Source of the DNA: Anthonomus grandis grandis
Taxonomy: Eukaryota > Arthropoda > Insecta > Coleoptera > Curculionidae
Length of the DNA: 64,000 bases
Assembly: GCF_022605725.1 (NCBI RefSeq)
Contig: NC_065550.1
Location: 6,634,001-6,698,000 of the forward strand
Reading direction: 5' to 3'
A model generated the notes under the pieces. The model was given only the letters and a program-made list of their open reading frames with translations, did not search any database and was not told the DNA's origin. Shown one piece after another: positions 43,330 through 55,782 of this stretch. Position 1 is the first letter of the stretch. Every line of letters starts with the position of its first letter. The position numbers were made by a program, and so were the translations under genes.

Positions 43330-44534
43330 CTTACGCAAAATTAAACGAAAACAGCCACCTCGGCGCTGGTGGTCAGAAGCATGGCCTTGCAAGGTTGGGT
43401 GATTGACAGAACTCTGAAACAGCTTATACTCCACGACATATAGATGGCGGTAAGAAAGCAAAACGACGGCATTGAGAATACACGACCATTTTTCAGAGTT
43501 CTTTATCTTCTACCTGAATTCTATAAGTACCGTAGAATGGTTCTCTCTGTGCTCGGCCTCTGCTAACGCGATAGGCATAAAATCAGGACCTTAAAAGCTT
43601 GAGCGATTTACGACATTTAGATATCCCTAAGAATGCAAATCTACTTAAACTACCGCTTTTACCGAGGCTGCATGGACTGTCAAGCATAATTTTATATCAG
43701 ATAAAGGCTATAAAGCCAAGCCACGAGTTTGGCTTTAACAGTCGTGATGTCCGCATCGCTGCTTGATTAGCTTCTTCTTGGCGGGAAAAGGCGTGGAAAC
43801 CCCGACTGTGAAAATCGAATTCCACTAGCCAGTTGAAGAGACTCTTGAAGTGACATAAGACACTAGGGAAATGGTATGTGGCGACCATATTTAACTATTG
43901 TTCGTCCAAAATCTTGAAACTTGCACCTAAAAGAGACCGGTTATTCGTAAAACCATTAGCAGTCTGGACACATAACTTCAGTACGACTCTGCCCCGAAAC
44001 AGAACAGCCTCACCCCAACCTAAATAGCGAGGGTGTGAGGACACATAAAAAAGCAAGCCCTTCCAAACCAGCATAGACTGGTAAAAGAAACCTGCAAAGA
44101 AAAAGAAGCCCTGTTGAAGTACCGACAGATCAGTACATGGTTGGAATAGCCTAAGTTGCTTAGACCAGAGTTCCACCAAGTGTTCATAGTTCCAATTTTT
44201 CATAGTTCTTTAGCTTGCACAGGTTTTCTTTTTTATTCTGACGAAAAACTTTTATTAATCAAATTTTGCGAACAAAACAAAATTGATTTGTTCTCATATT
44301 TCGCACAAAATTTTCCAGTTCTTTAGTGCAGTATATTGTGTGTCAGCTTTTCCTATCTAAGAAATATTATTCTATGCACAAAATTAAGCTCAGCGTAATA
44401 TCCCCACCCAATGACACTCTCTTCTCTCACACATAACACAAATATAGAGAAGAACAGGTTACCTTGTTAACGGGAAGAAATTTTGGCCCTCTACTGAAGG
44501 TGTAATAATTTGACTTAATTTTGACATTTGTAAG
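43330..44534. other. Unassigned stretch, moderate GC
   Basis: Open frames at 43697-43888 and 43895-44203 (minus) show no family resemblance and no conserved motifs. The base composition at 43330-44210 is more balanced than the surroundings, which may mean an old LINE 5' region, but no coding evidence supports this. Confidence 0.3.
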
Positions 44535-44867
44535 CTATAGTAGTTTGTTCGACAGTCTTGATTTAAAAGTTCTAAACAACAAGAACAACTCCCTAGATCT
44601 GATAGGTTCCAGAAACCCTGTTAAATTTAAATGATAAAAAAAAGAACCTACAGGCTTGGGCAAACTTGTATCATTTTTAAGTTGTGAACCAAATTGTATA
44701 AAGTTATTTTGTATTCGCACAAATTTTCTTTTATCCATTTTTTGTAAATTCGGGTACATTTCATTAAACTTTCTGCATGTTCTTGCTACAATTTGGTCAC
44801 ATTGTCCATGAATAATAGATTCATGGACATTCATATTTCTTTCCATTTTATTGAATTTTAAGATCAC
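44535..44867 (-). pseudogene. Transposase N-terminal HTH fragment (DUF4817-like)
   Basis: The 110 residues include ESIIHGQCDQIVARTCRKFN, MYPNLQKMDKRKFVRIQNNF and QFGSQL, the pattern of the helix-turn-helix region found at the N-terminus of many insect mariner-type transposases (annotated elsewhere as DUF4817). No catalytic domain follows in the expected direction, so it is an isolated fragment. Confidence 0.55.
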
Positions 44868-45097
44868 TATTTAAAAAAAACACCCAAGCGTATTTACTAT
44901 TAATTAACTAAATGTCACTGTCAAACATCAATAGCATAGCATTGTTTCATCATGACCTTTCATGGCCAACTAAAGCAAATATGTCAAAATATTCCGATTT
45001 TTACAGAAAATTGCTTTTATTTCCGAAATCGAACTACTTCGATATAGGAACATAATACCTCTTTAGACAGGGATTTTAATTTCCTTTTAGAATATGT

Positions 45098-45190
45098 TAT
45101 ATTATACAGGGTGTTCCATTTAAAAAAATGCACTTTTTACCATTTTTGTATCTAGCGGTAAAATCACTAATTTTGAGCAACCCTGTATAA
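45098..45190. mobile_element. Short element with TACAGGGTG ends
   Basis: TACAGGGTGTTCCATTTAAA at 45098 and, about 90 bp later, GAGCAACCCTGTA followed by TA form inverted ends of 8 matching bases, with TA on both outer sides. Similar starts occur at 45424 (TACAGGGTATTCCATTTAAA) and 47044 (TACAAAGTGTTCCATTAAA). This is probably a tiny deletion derivative of a mariner-type element. Confidence 0.5.
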
Positions 45191-45820
45191 CGTAGAACAA
45201 ATTTTCATAGTGAAAAATAATGTACAATACTTCCATAAATTACGTTTATAATTTCAAGGTTCTGCGCGTTCCAGTGCCGTAGTAATACAAATTTATTTGG
45301 ATCTATGTTTTCGTCAAAAAATAAAGAAAATAATTAATTTCTCGAAAATCACTAAAGATAGGTATAGGAACACCTTATACAGAATCAATCATAAAGTGAT
45401 AGCGGATCGGAAAATAAAAAAATATACAGGGTATTCCATTTAAAATAAGAAAGTTGCTACTACGTTTTGGTATAAGCGGCAACGCTGCATCGCTAAAAAT
45501 ATCTTTAATCGTTAGATCATCAGCTAAAACCCATGTTGCCAAATTTTCAAAAAAAAATTATTTTCCGTTCTTCGTAAACGTCTAAGGTACCATCAACCAT
45601 CAATTACCCTATATAATAAGGCGTAACATTGAAGTGTTTTAATTTACATAGTTATAAGATTATATTTATCATAAGTTTAAAGATTAAAATGAGAAGGTGA
45701 TAAGATAATAAATTCATGTTAAATCATACAAAGAAATCAAAAGAATATGGTTAAGATCAATTAAAGAGTAAAAGAAAAAGACTAGTAAGCTTACGGGTCA
45801 AGTCCCACAGTGTTCTTCTT

Positions 45821-45840
45821 TCGGGGGCGAGAGCCCCCGA
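45821..45840. repeat. GC-rich hairpin with GAGA loop
   Basis: TCGGGGGC, GAGA, GCCCCCGA gives a perfect 8-bp stem with a GNRA-type tetraloop. It lies at the start of an unusually GC-rich block (45800-46000) that could be the structured 5' end of a LINE RNA. That role is a guess. Confidence 0.6.
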
Positions 45841-46107
45841 TGGGCTATTTTTCACCACAAAGGCCTTAAGGCATGATGTGGGTTGGCGGGGCTAAGGGCG
45901 GCGAAATTATCTGCTTTTAGGCTTCAGAGCGAAATCCTCACCACTGCTGGGTCATGGCTGGCGGTTCAAAACTTCATATTTGAGGAGCCGAAGTTTCGAG
46001 AGGCATCAAACCACTAAAAACCATCCTGCTTCAAAAAATATTTGCTTGAAAATGAAGAAACACTAATGAATGTTAGTTTTTAATATTAATTTAAATAAAA
46101 ATGTGCT

Positions 46108-46158
46108 GGCGGAGAGAGATGATACTAGATTTATTTCACTACACCATTAATCTCTCTC
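46108..46158. repeat. Inverted repeat GGAGAGAGAT / ATCTCTCTCC
   Basis: A CGGAGAGAGAT arm and a matching ATCTCTCTCCG arm are separated by about 28 bp. It lies downstream of the GC-rich block and is not attached to a recognised element. Confidence 0.5.
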
Positions 46159-46159
46159 C

Positions 46160-47449
46160 GTCACAGCGGACAGCACGGTGCACCTTTGACAGACGCAGAA
46201 GCTGGAAAGACCAACTGTAAGTAGTAGTCCAAAAGACGTCTGGGCGCAAGAGCGGAGATTGAGGAACTTCGCTCGTTACTTTATGGGTTTAGCCACTATG
46301 GGCCCAACCAAAACCCATACATAGATTACTAATAAGCAAACCATAGAGTGCCTAGTAGAAAGTACAAATACGGGCCAAATCGTAATAATTCGACACGCGG
46401 CGCCACTGGCGTCCGCTTTAGTAAACCGGTTGACCAATATAATTGCCGTGAAATCTTCTCCATGCACAGCATATTGTAAACAATAACAAAGAATTAAAAT
46501 GGTGATAATATTGATAGTGGTTCAATTAAAAATATTGGCGAATTCCATTAAGAGTCGAAGGCAATTGTAATTATGGTGGGTGTCTCAGTTAGCAGTCTCG
46601 TACTTGTAAAGTTTTGAAAGAAAAATTTAGAACAAAGTCATTTTTAAATATTTTAACCAAATGAATAAAAGTTAGGATTCTCAAAAGAATTATTTATTCT
46701 TAAAATCAAATTCTCAATCGTGATTTTAGAATCCCTCTGCATAAAGAAACTTCATGAAGTGACATCCATCAACGTCAATCAATGCCAATGTACAGGAGTG
46801 GGACTCTGTCTGGTTATATTCAAAAAAATATAGAAAAACATTAACAGTGACAGTCTGATAAATAACTTTATTTAATATATTATTAACGATTAACTTCGTA
46901 GTAACGGAAATTTAGTCAAAACAATATTTTTTATAATTTTTTTTCTAAAATGTAAATATTTGAAGAACAGCTAAACCAAATCTTAACATATAATATATTT
47001 TTGAAATTAGAAGAAAAAGGTTTTTCATTTAATATACAAATATACAAAGTGTTCCATTAAAAAAATGCAAACACTGTATTTTTTATAAACTTTCCGATAC
47101 CCCTGTATTATATTTTAGCACATTTCCTGACGATTTAAGGTAAACTCTACAATTTTTAAAATTATATATTTTTTCCATTCCATATACTAACCAAGATAGG
47201 CTCTGTCTAAATATAAAGAACAACACTGTACAGTGGGAGTCCAAAAATATTTCTGAAAAATCCCAATGGACAGCATCCAATGTGGAACATTTCAAGAGAA
47301 AATCCAAACGGGAAAAAGAATGTTGAAATTTTAATAAGACGACGTAGTGATGTTAAATGGTGGAAGTGAAACGAGAATGACTCCACCGGACTAAAATAAA
47401 TCAGTGCCTTATAACCTGGCTTCGCCATGCATTATAATACAGATAGAGT
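46160..47449. other. Stretch without recognised genes before the LINE
   Basis: 46160-46480 has balanced composition and may be LINE 5' sequence. The remainder is AT-rich, with a third TACA...GTGTTCCATT terminus at 47044-47110 (ending ACCCCTGTA). No protein pattern was found. Confidence 0.3.
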
Positions 47450-50250
47450 GGATAAAGACTGAAGATTGTGGTAACAAGGATCATTTCACAAAAAATAAAT
47501 TTAGGATACCCTAGGAAGGAAAAAATTATGAGAAAAGAGAGAAGGAAAATAAATAAGGCAAATTCGGAGCAATATAAAAATAAAATATTAACAGAAATGA
47601 CTATTAGAAACCACATAATAACTTGTGAAGACCTAGAAGAAATTATGCAGCTAGGGAAACTACACCTTTTAGAACGGATCATCAATAAAAAAACAAAGAA
47701 AAGTTAGCGAATGGTGGGATAATGAATGTAATGAGATAATTAGAAAAAGGCAACAGGCAATGAAGAACTTAAATGAAAATTATACTAAGGGAAAATGTAT
47801 TTAAGCAAAAACATAGTAGTAACAAGTAACAGGTAATAGCAAAAACGAAACTAGAATTGAATAGAAAGAAAAGGAATAATTTTAGAAAATTTTGTGAAGG
47901 AATGAACAGAAACACACCAGTTAAAAAAATATGCAAAATAATCAGAACCTTCTCTAATAATCAAATCAATGAAAAAAATACTGGACTACCAGTAAAAAAT
48001 GTGGCAATAAAAACTTGGAACAATTGGGGACCATAGATATTGCTGGGATCAATATCTATTCTAGATCAATATCCCAGAGAAGTGGAGAAATATAATATTA
48101 TATACCTAAACAAAAAGGATAAAAATGGAGCAGATTCACAAAATTACCGACCTATAGTACTGAAGTCATGCGTGGTAAAAATATTGGAAATTGTATTTAA
48201 AAATAAGCTTCAATAGATATATGAACATGGAGAGATTCTACCGAAATATCTGGGTTTTCGAAAAACTAAGGGGTGTAATTAATAACTACTAGCAGTATTG
48301 ACTACGACTATACAAAAGAATTTTTAAGAAAAGAATCATAAAATTGGTATATTCATAGATATTACGGGAGCATATGATAGTGGGAATGTGAACACATTAT
48401 ATAGAGAATTGAAGGATATTAAGGGAGTAAATAGAAAGATAAATAACATAATCTATCAAATAGTGGGCAAAAGAAACGCATATATATAATGGACCAGGAA
48501 GGAAGTATATGGGGGCCTAAGTGTTTGACTAGAGGTTTAGCACAAATTAGCAGCAGAAAGTATTGCAGTACGCTAATGATTTGGTTATAATAGCAGAAAG
48601 GGATGATATGACCAGAACAGTGAAAAGTTTGAATGAAAACCTAAGTAATATAACAGATGCATTTGGACAACTAGGATTGACCATTTCCGACGGAAAAACT
48701 GGGGCAATGTGTTTCCATCCAAGAATACGTGCTCCTTCACAGGTAAAACCAATAATAGAAAACAAAGAAATACAATGTACAACAAAACATAAATAATTAG
48801 GAGTGGTAATGAACAATACTTTTAACTGGAATGAACAAGTAGTGAATATGTGCAGCAAAGGAAGGGAGGCAACAAATGTAATTAAGGCAATTACAAGAGT
48901 CTGGCGGGGTGCGGATCCCAAGATATTGATGAAGTTGTATGGCACGGGTATGGATTACGTTAGTATATTTTTAAGTTCAAATACAAAAAGAAATTTTCTG
49001 AAATTAGATCGGATTCAATTCCAAGCACTGAGAGTTATAATAAGATCTAGTCCTTAAAGTTTGCCCAAAAAAAAAAAGGTTAAACCAAAATTTTATTACA
49101 TGAATGTTGAGATATATGAAAGGAATAATCCTTTAATTAAAAGCAATAGATATTAGATTTTTTTTTGATTCTTTCTAATTGCATAAATAGGGCCTTGCCA
49201 TATTTATAAATTACACATAAAGATATTAAAAATAGTGGAATGGCATTTAAAATAAACGATAAAAGTCCAGTACATGATACGGATGAATATGTTAGAGTTA
49301 AACCAATTAGTAGCATAAGAAAAACTTATCAAAAGGGAATAGTAGGGCATGCCAGGTGTGCCAACATATAAAGAATCAAAAATATCAGGGATATATCCAG
49401 ATTTTTACAGATGCGTCTTTAAATGGGCCACTGGAAGGGCAGGCTTTGGTGTTCATTGCAAGGAATTGAGGGAAAATTTTATGGCAAGGCAGATAACATT
49501 AATACATAGGTATATGCACAGCGGAAACGGTGGCCATACACAAAGCTGTTTACATATTATTGGAAAATAATATGTAAACATTATAACATGCAGCGACATC
49601 TTAAGTGCAATACTAATAATATCTAAAAAAAAAATATTTAGACCACATATCCGTAATCTCCAAATGGAGTTTAATAGCAAGTATAAAAAATGGAAACATA
49701 TACAAATTTTGTTGGATACCCGGACATGAAGGTATTAAGGGTAATGAGAACGCTTATATGATGACAAAAGTGGCTCAAACATTAATAGTACCATACCATG
49801 TAGAGTTGGATAATAGAGAGTTTGAACCATTATTAAAGAGACGACATTGCAAAAAGTGGGCAAAGGCATGAGAAAGGATATTGGACAGCTAAGGAAAGAA
49901 ATATGAATTAATGAGGGGAAAGGAACAACAAAATTCGTGGTTTAGTGAATAGAATACATAGATAGAAGACAGATAAATCAAATAGTAAGGATCTGAAGTA
50001 GACATTGTCTATATTAGGCACCTGTGCATTGAATAAGTCAGGGATTCACCTATTTGTGAGTGTGGGGATTATTAATCATGGGAGCATGTTCCTTTTGAAT
50101 GTAAGAATAAAAACTTCATCTCTATGACGAGTTAATTAAAAGAAACATAATAACGCCTATCCCAATAGAATCACTGTTTTTCATAATCCTAAGAAGGAAG
50201 TCGTGAAGCTAACTTATGAATATCTAAATAAAAATAAAATAAAACTATAG
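47450..50250 (+). mobile_element. Very decayed I-type LINE (RT and RNase H)
   Basis: Many stops interrupt it, but blocks are in order. A PRK/NQRR-rich linker runs from 47468. RT pieces follow (RPIVL-like near 48150, GIFIDITGAYD-like near 48350). The frame 48563-48796 has QYANDLVIIAERDD (catalytic YADD changed to YAND) and the next frame GVVMNNTFNWNEQV. RNase H pieces lie at 49349-49570 (WATGRAGFGVHCKE) and near 49710 (WIPGHEGIKGNENA). It is old, inactive, and antisense in type to the LINEs upstream of MCM8. Confidence 0.68.
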
Positions 50251-51223
50251 TCTCTTAACTTTGACTTTGAACTATACAAATCATTTCCTAAATCCGGCCG
50301 AGCTACCTCCTGTGTGAAATGCTTCTCTGGTGCCTGGAAGTGACAAGAGCTTAATCCTGTATTGTGTGTGTCTTATAACTATCATTTTCCAGAACACAAA
50401 AAGAAATACAAAAAGAGGGACAACCAAATAAGAACAAATAAGGAAGCAAAATGGGTAAGGGAAGCAACGATGACATGATTTAATTCACAATCCCAAGGCT
50501 AAGAAATGAGATCTGGCCGTATGCTAAGTGAAGGGCATAAAAGAAACAAAAAAATCTTGAAAAAAATTTAAATGACATCAAGTTTGTGACACCTTGGAAA
50601 AATCAATAATGATTATTTGTTTTGTTTGTTTGTTGTTAATTAAAATTATGGGAAAATAAATAAATAAAATGAGTTCTTATATTTCCCAGTTCAACTTCCA
50701 ATCAAACATTCTCCAGATGATTACAGTACACATCATAAGGTATATGCCAAAGATCTTTCTCCAACCAGTAATAATGCATGCAAAACAAAACAAAAAAGAT
50801 AACTCGAATTCAAAAGCAATTAACTTCTTAAATTACTTACAGAATGGATGAGGACAAATAGTTATGAAATCTTTTATCACATAAGATGTTCCCCGTTAAT
50901 TCCTTGCTACACTATACTGCAGGGAATCAAAGAATTGAGTTTTAAAATACCCTACCAGTACTCTCTCTATCAATCATTTAAATTATATATGTGTTATCTT
51001 TGTACTTTATTTATTAGAATAAGTTTTTAATTTAGATGTAACTATAATTTGTGATTTTACTGGATAAAATAATAATATTATAAATTCTTTTCTTTTTCTA
51101 AAGTAATTAAATGCATTCTAATATTTAATATAAGACCAAAGGATGATCTATGCAAAAAATAACCGAAACAGTGTTTTATTTTATAACTAGATATCTGATA
51201 TATTAACCCTGTCTAAAAAATAA
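50251..51223. other. Stretch without genes
   Basis: This is AT-rich sequence with GTTT and AAAT simple runs at 50613-50668, perhaps a LINE tail. The short open frames 50669-50851 and 50848-51030 show no recognisable pattern. Confidence 0.3.
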
Positions 51224-51480
51224 TTAACTTTTTGTATTTTGATAAGCATCTAAGACTTCATTTACAGCTTTGTGTGCTGCTGATATTGTTATGTTAAATT
51301 TGTCTGCAACAAAAAGGTACATCTCATGTTTACCTAGATACCATAATGTCATTAAAAGCTTCTTTTTGGGTGACATAGGGTATTCTCCTCTTCCATATTT
51401 TTTACTAAGATAAACATTAAGGTTACCATAATTGCATAATGTTTCATCCACAAAATTAGAGACGGCCGCAAAGTCGAAGG
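51224..51480 (-). pseudogene. HARBI1-like transposase fragment
   Basis: Minus-strand residues include YGRGEYPMSPKKKLLMTLWY, FVADKFNITISAAHKAVNEV. This matches the region R(F/Y)GRGxxPVSxEKQLLxxLWYxG and VADRFGVTxSTAH of PIF/Harbinger nuclease-like proteins, upstream of the DDE domain. The sequence stops about 65 bp before the pogo element, whose insertion may have separated it from the rest. Confidence 0.7.
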
Positions 51481-51544
51481 TCTTATTATAGATATTAATA
51501 ACTTATCCATTGCCAAATAAACTTATATTTATATAAATATAATA

Positions 51545-54500
51545 AGGTGAGTTGGGGTAAGGTCAAACGCATTTTTGATTAGTTAGATAATATAATATCA
51601 AAATAAAACAGAATGATAACAAAATGTTAACGAGCTTCGAAGATAAGCTCTTTAACATTGAAACTAAATATTTGTAATGACTATTTGACTCTAAAAAAAA
51701 ATATGCAAAACAATGAAGAGATTATAGGCCGACGCTATATATTTCTGATATTACCCCACATGGGGAAAAGTTCGAATAATATTTTAATCCGGCGTGCAAC
51801 CTTTTGAAGATTGCTGCGGGGCTAGCACTAATTTCGAACAAACCCCCTTAATGGGCTTCTGCTTTGAATTTACGAAATTCTAATACTTTTCAATTGGATT
51901 TTTTTTAAAGATATGCGAACTTGCCCCTCATATCCATGACTCAAAAAAAGGAACTACGTATGCAGACAAAACTTTTATTAAAGGAGTTTTAATTAAAATT
52001 AATGTTTAACAAATATTGAACCCAGAAAATTCTACATGAAATTTGTATAAACTGCTTTTTCTATCTTCTACTGGATCGGGTAACCGCATTTCAATGTCTT
52101 CATATGAAATTGTGTCAAAGTCATCATTCGCAGGCCTGAAAAACTTATTTTTTGATTTATTAAAGCGAAAAAAGTGAAAAAATTTCACCGTACATTCACG
52201 TCGGTCTTGGTATATTTCTGTGATTTGCCCTGCATAGTACCTTACGGTTTTTTAGTATAATATTTAACTAATATCCAAGCTTGTAGTTCAACATCTGGAA
52301 AACATTGAGACGTCGGATCAAGAGCATCATCGTTTAAAAAATCCAAATCAATATCCGATTCTTCGAATAGAAATTCCACGCTACTTTCGCTGCTGGTGCT
52401 TTCCTGATTTCTCTTTTTATTTCTTGACTTATTGGCCGTTTTTGCTGAGGGTTTTGCATCTCGTCCAGATCTATGTCTAAATTTTGAAGAGTAATTACTT
52501 CGGCACCTACTGCGACTCTCCTCTTTTTTGCTATTTTATTATTTAAGGTATTATTTTGTTTTATAGTTCCCAGGAGAAGATCTTCGAATGAAACATTACT
52601 TGGCCCAGCTTCAACGAGTTCTTCATCCACTTCTTCTGGAGCGCTTGGTCCCTCCTTCATTTTTTCTTCACCTATTTGTTTGTTATTTGTATTGTCACCA
52701 GATCCATCATTGGGTGCTTGTGCGCTATTTTGATCTACTAGTTCACCGTGGCTTTCATCAACGTCTTCCCTGGATGCCACCTTAGTTTCACCATTTTGTG
52801 TATTGGTTTTTAGAATATTCTCAAACCTTTTTAATGCATCTGTGTGATACTTTTCTTTTGGGATCACAGATGAGTTGAAAGGACTAATTCCAGCTTTCTT
52901 AAACCCATTTTTAATAACATTTGAATTTAGCTGATTCCAAACTTTTTGAACCTTTTCTGAAAAAGTTTTTTTCGGAAGTTTTAAGCCCTGATTTTTCCTT
53001 TGCCAGCTAACTAACTCCTCATCCCAGGCAACCTTAAAAGACTTAAAAACCGCCAAATCTAAGGGCTGCAAGAGATGAGATGTATAAGGCGGAAGTTTAA
53101 GTATTGTCAGATTATTATCCTGTGCAAGACTCACTACTCGGTGATCTAAGTGAGTACTATGTCCATCGTAAATGAGCAATACAGGCCTAACATCTCCCAG
53201 AGCCGGAAGGAATGTTTTCTTCATGTAGTTGAAAAATATATCTGATTCCATCCAACCGTTATTGCTAGCAGCATATGCTAAATCTAATTCAACATCACTC
53301 TTATCGGCCATCCACTGGTCCCAAACATTTTTGCCTTTGAATACTATTAGTGGAGGCGCTTTATCACCTGCAGCACTAACAGCAGTTAATATGGTGACAT
53401 TTTATTTGCCAGGACCACTTGTAGTACGAGAGCATGGTGCTCCTTTTGCTCCCACAACTTTGGTTTTCGAAGGATCAATGCACAAGCTGGTTTCATCCAA
53501 ATTCCAGATGTGGCTTGGTCGAGTATTTAAATCTAAGTCATTTAGGATTTTTTCTAACAGCTCAAAATAACTGTTGATGACAAAATGATCTGGTGTATTG
53601 TTTTTAAATGGGGTTTTAATATTATTTTTGGAAACATATTTACCGAAACAATAAACAACACTTCTTTACGTGAAAGTCCAAATCCCCACCTTTCAAGAAT
53701 TTTTAGACCATTAGCTAACATTTCTTCATGCTCCAATTGAATAACCACGTCTCTACCAAATGTGCGACTTTTTAATCCGTGTTTTCCCTTTGGATGGTCA
53801 TGCAGAGTTGATTTCGGTATGTTATATTTTTTTGATATCCCATGGAGTGTAAGTAAACCACTTTCGTACTCCCTTATAGCTTGAGAAAAATCTTCTTTCC
53901 TGTACTTCTTACCCCTACCTGATTTTCTTTGGTAATTGCGGACCATTGCTAAAAAATCTGAAACAGAAATATACATATACTTACGGGTTACTGGGTATTG
54001 CATCGCTGCGCGCCGGGCGGAAAATAAAAAATTCCTTGTAATTTTTAAGAGAATCTAATATCCCTAATTATTTCAATTCCCTAATTATTTTAGAGTCAAA
54101 AGTTTAGTGTTTACATTAATTAAATAGCACTAAAACCTACAGTCAATAAAATAACTTTTTGATCGGCCGGTTTAGAAGTAATTGCCAAAAATCTTTCAGA
54201 AATTTTTATGTTTTTTTTGTCGCCCCGTACTTACAGAGGTATTTTTATTCTAAAAGGAAAATTTATTTAACAGTCCTCTAGATGATATTCATAAATAATT
54301 TTGACTATAATTCCTAAACCGGTAAAAAAATATATTTAAAGTTATTTTGTTGATTGGAAATTTTGTTGCTCTTTAATCAGTGTATATACTTTTTCTCTCA
54401 AATAATTAGGAAAGCCAATATTTGTGTTATTTGACCCTAATAAAAATTACATGGGATTTCCTATGTCCCGTACGGCGATGCAACAGCCGGTACATAAAGT

Positions 54501-54950
54501 ATAGTACAAATCAATCAACATAATCAAAAAAAATGGTTCGATCTAGCCCCAATTTAAAATATAAGGGGTAAGATCGACCACGCCAGAAATTAGTTTAATA
54601 TTTAAGGTTAGAACGAATTATAATAGTTAATAGGAAGGAATTATTTAAATGCATGTATATTTAACGAAAAAGTGCTATATACTTACCTCTATATATTAAA
54701 TTAAATATCTGGGATAAGTCCGTATTTACTTTAAATATATATTTGTGTTCTGTGCTTTAAATGCTCCAAATACACACAAAAATAGATAACGTTCTATTTA
54801 CGTCTGTTAACGGCTGACTAACTAGACCGACGAGTACTCGCGTGGGCCCGCTAGAAATTTGCATGAGCGCCATCTGCTAGAACGCTTGCGCGCCGAGGCC
54901 ACAACCGAAGGTCGAACTTGCCCCTCGTTCGAACTTACCCCAACTCACCT
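51545..54950 (-). mobile_element. Pogo-like DNA transposon with TIRs
   Basis: The ends AGGTGAGTTGGGGTAAG (51545) and the same 17 bases reversed (54950) are flanked by TA (51543-51544 and 54951-54952). Near both ends the motif GTTCGAACTTGCCCC recurs in several variants (for example 51911-51922 and 54909-54935), so binding sites for the transposase are likely. One transposase gene on the minus strand fills the interior. The element is well defined and 3.4 kb long. Confidence 0.9.
52006..53946 (-). pseudogene. Pogo/jerky-like transposase, near-complete, frameshifted
   Basis: The ATG at 53946 starts MVRNYQRKSGRGKKY and a psq/CENP-B helix-turn-helix (SQAIREYESGLLTLHGISKKYNIPKSTL). After a frame change near 53640 the DDE_1 domain follows, with WNLDETSLC, LIYDGHSTHLD and LLQPLDLAVFKSF; 35 residues separate the last two Asp. 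One in-frame TAA lies near 53402. A long acidic Ser/Glu-rich region leads, after two frame changes near 52440 and 52255, to a conserved C-terminal domain (VELQAWILVKYYTKK, then YAGQITEIYQDR and RLPDPVEDRKSS...FHVEFSGFNI) ending at 52006. All catalytic Asp residues are kept. The insect jerky-like proteins I know carry the same C-terminal domain. Confidence 0.85.
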
Positions 54951-54952
54951 TA

Positions 54953-55141
54953 TAAAGAACTATAAACCACTACCCAGTGAAGTGATTGAAGTATAATAAA
55001 AAACTGAGGCTTTGTTATACCAAACAGACATTATCATTGTTTTAAACCAGTTGAATTCTCGCAGCATAAAGTGATGATGTCATAGTATAAAATGATATTT
55101 TAAAGTCGTGCTTTGGAATAGGTGCAACACGAAAAAACCCC
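54953..55141. other. Short spacer between pogo and Harbinger
   Basis: This is AT-rich sequence without coding pattern. It ends at the TAA target site of the nested composite. Confidence 0.4.
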
Positions 55142-55413
55142 TAAGGGCCAAATTATGGACCGGCTGGTAAAGTGCCTGGAAAAGTTATCCTGCTGGTAAC
55201 ATTAAAAATTGAATTATGAATTAGAAAGTAGAATAAGTTAACAACAGGAAAAAGCAACGTATAAAAGGTTTACCAGGAAATTTATAACCTCAAAATTTTC
55301 AAAGAGTTGGAGCTTGCATAGTTTTGCAAGAAGTTTGTGTATAATAATCTAATTTTTTTTTTTAATCTGTATGAGTATTTTGTTAATTTTCATCTGATTA
55401 AATCTCTCTTTAT

Positions 55414-55782
55414 TTAATATGATAATGCCCGACTTAAGGTCCCCTCACTGCCCCTCACCTGCCCCTCTTTGCTGGCTATGCCACTGTTATGTGACTGAGA
55501 AATGAAAAGAAAACATACGTCTAAGAAATCCCATATAGGAACGCCAAATTTGGTACACCATATTCTGTCACTTACTATCATCATCATATCTTGAAGGCAG
55601 TCACTCAGTGTTATTAAATTATAAATTATTTCCTCATAGGTGGTAAGAGGTAGTATGGTTGCACTACCGCCACCAGTTTTAGATATTTTCTGTTTGTTCT
55701 TGGCTACTTTTTTTCTTAGATCTTTTTTTATACTCTCATACTTTGTTCGAAGATTATTCAGGGTTCGGACCACCCTTGACAT
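55414..55782 (-). pseudogene. Myb/SANT-like Harbinger partner protein fragment
   Basis: The residues MSRVVRTLNNLRTKYESIKK, LRKKVAKNKQKISKTGGGSA and PLTTYEEIIYNLI match the end of the Myb/SANT-like (zeste-related) DNA-binding domain and the following TGGG linker found in Harbinger partner proteins. The first helices are missing, and the C-terminal 60 residues look frameshifted. Its role would be binding the transposon ends together with the transposase. Confidence 0.68.

Noticed and set aside
43895..44203. 102-codon minus-strand frame
   Set aside because: No conserved pattern and no neighbouring element; could be chance in more GC-rich DNA.
45821..45840. HDV-like or hammerhead ribozyme
   Set aside because: The hairpin alone is not enough; the conserved core bases of these ribozymes were not found around it.
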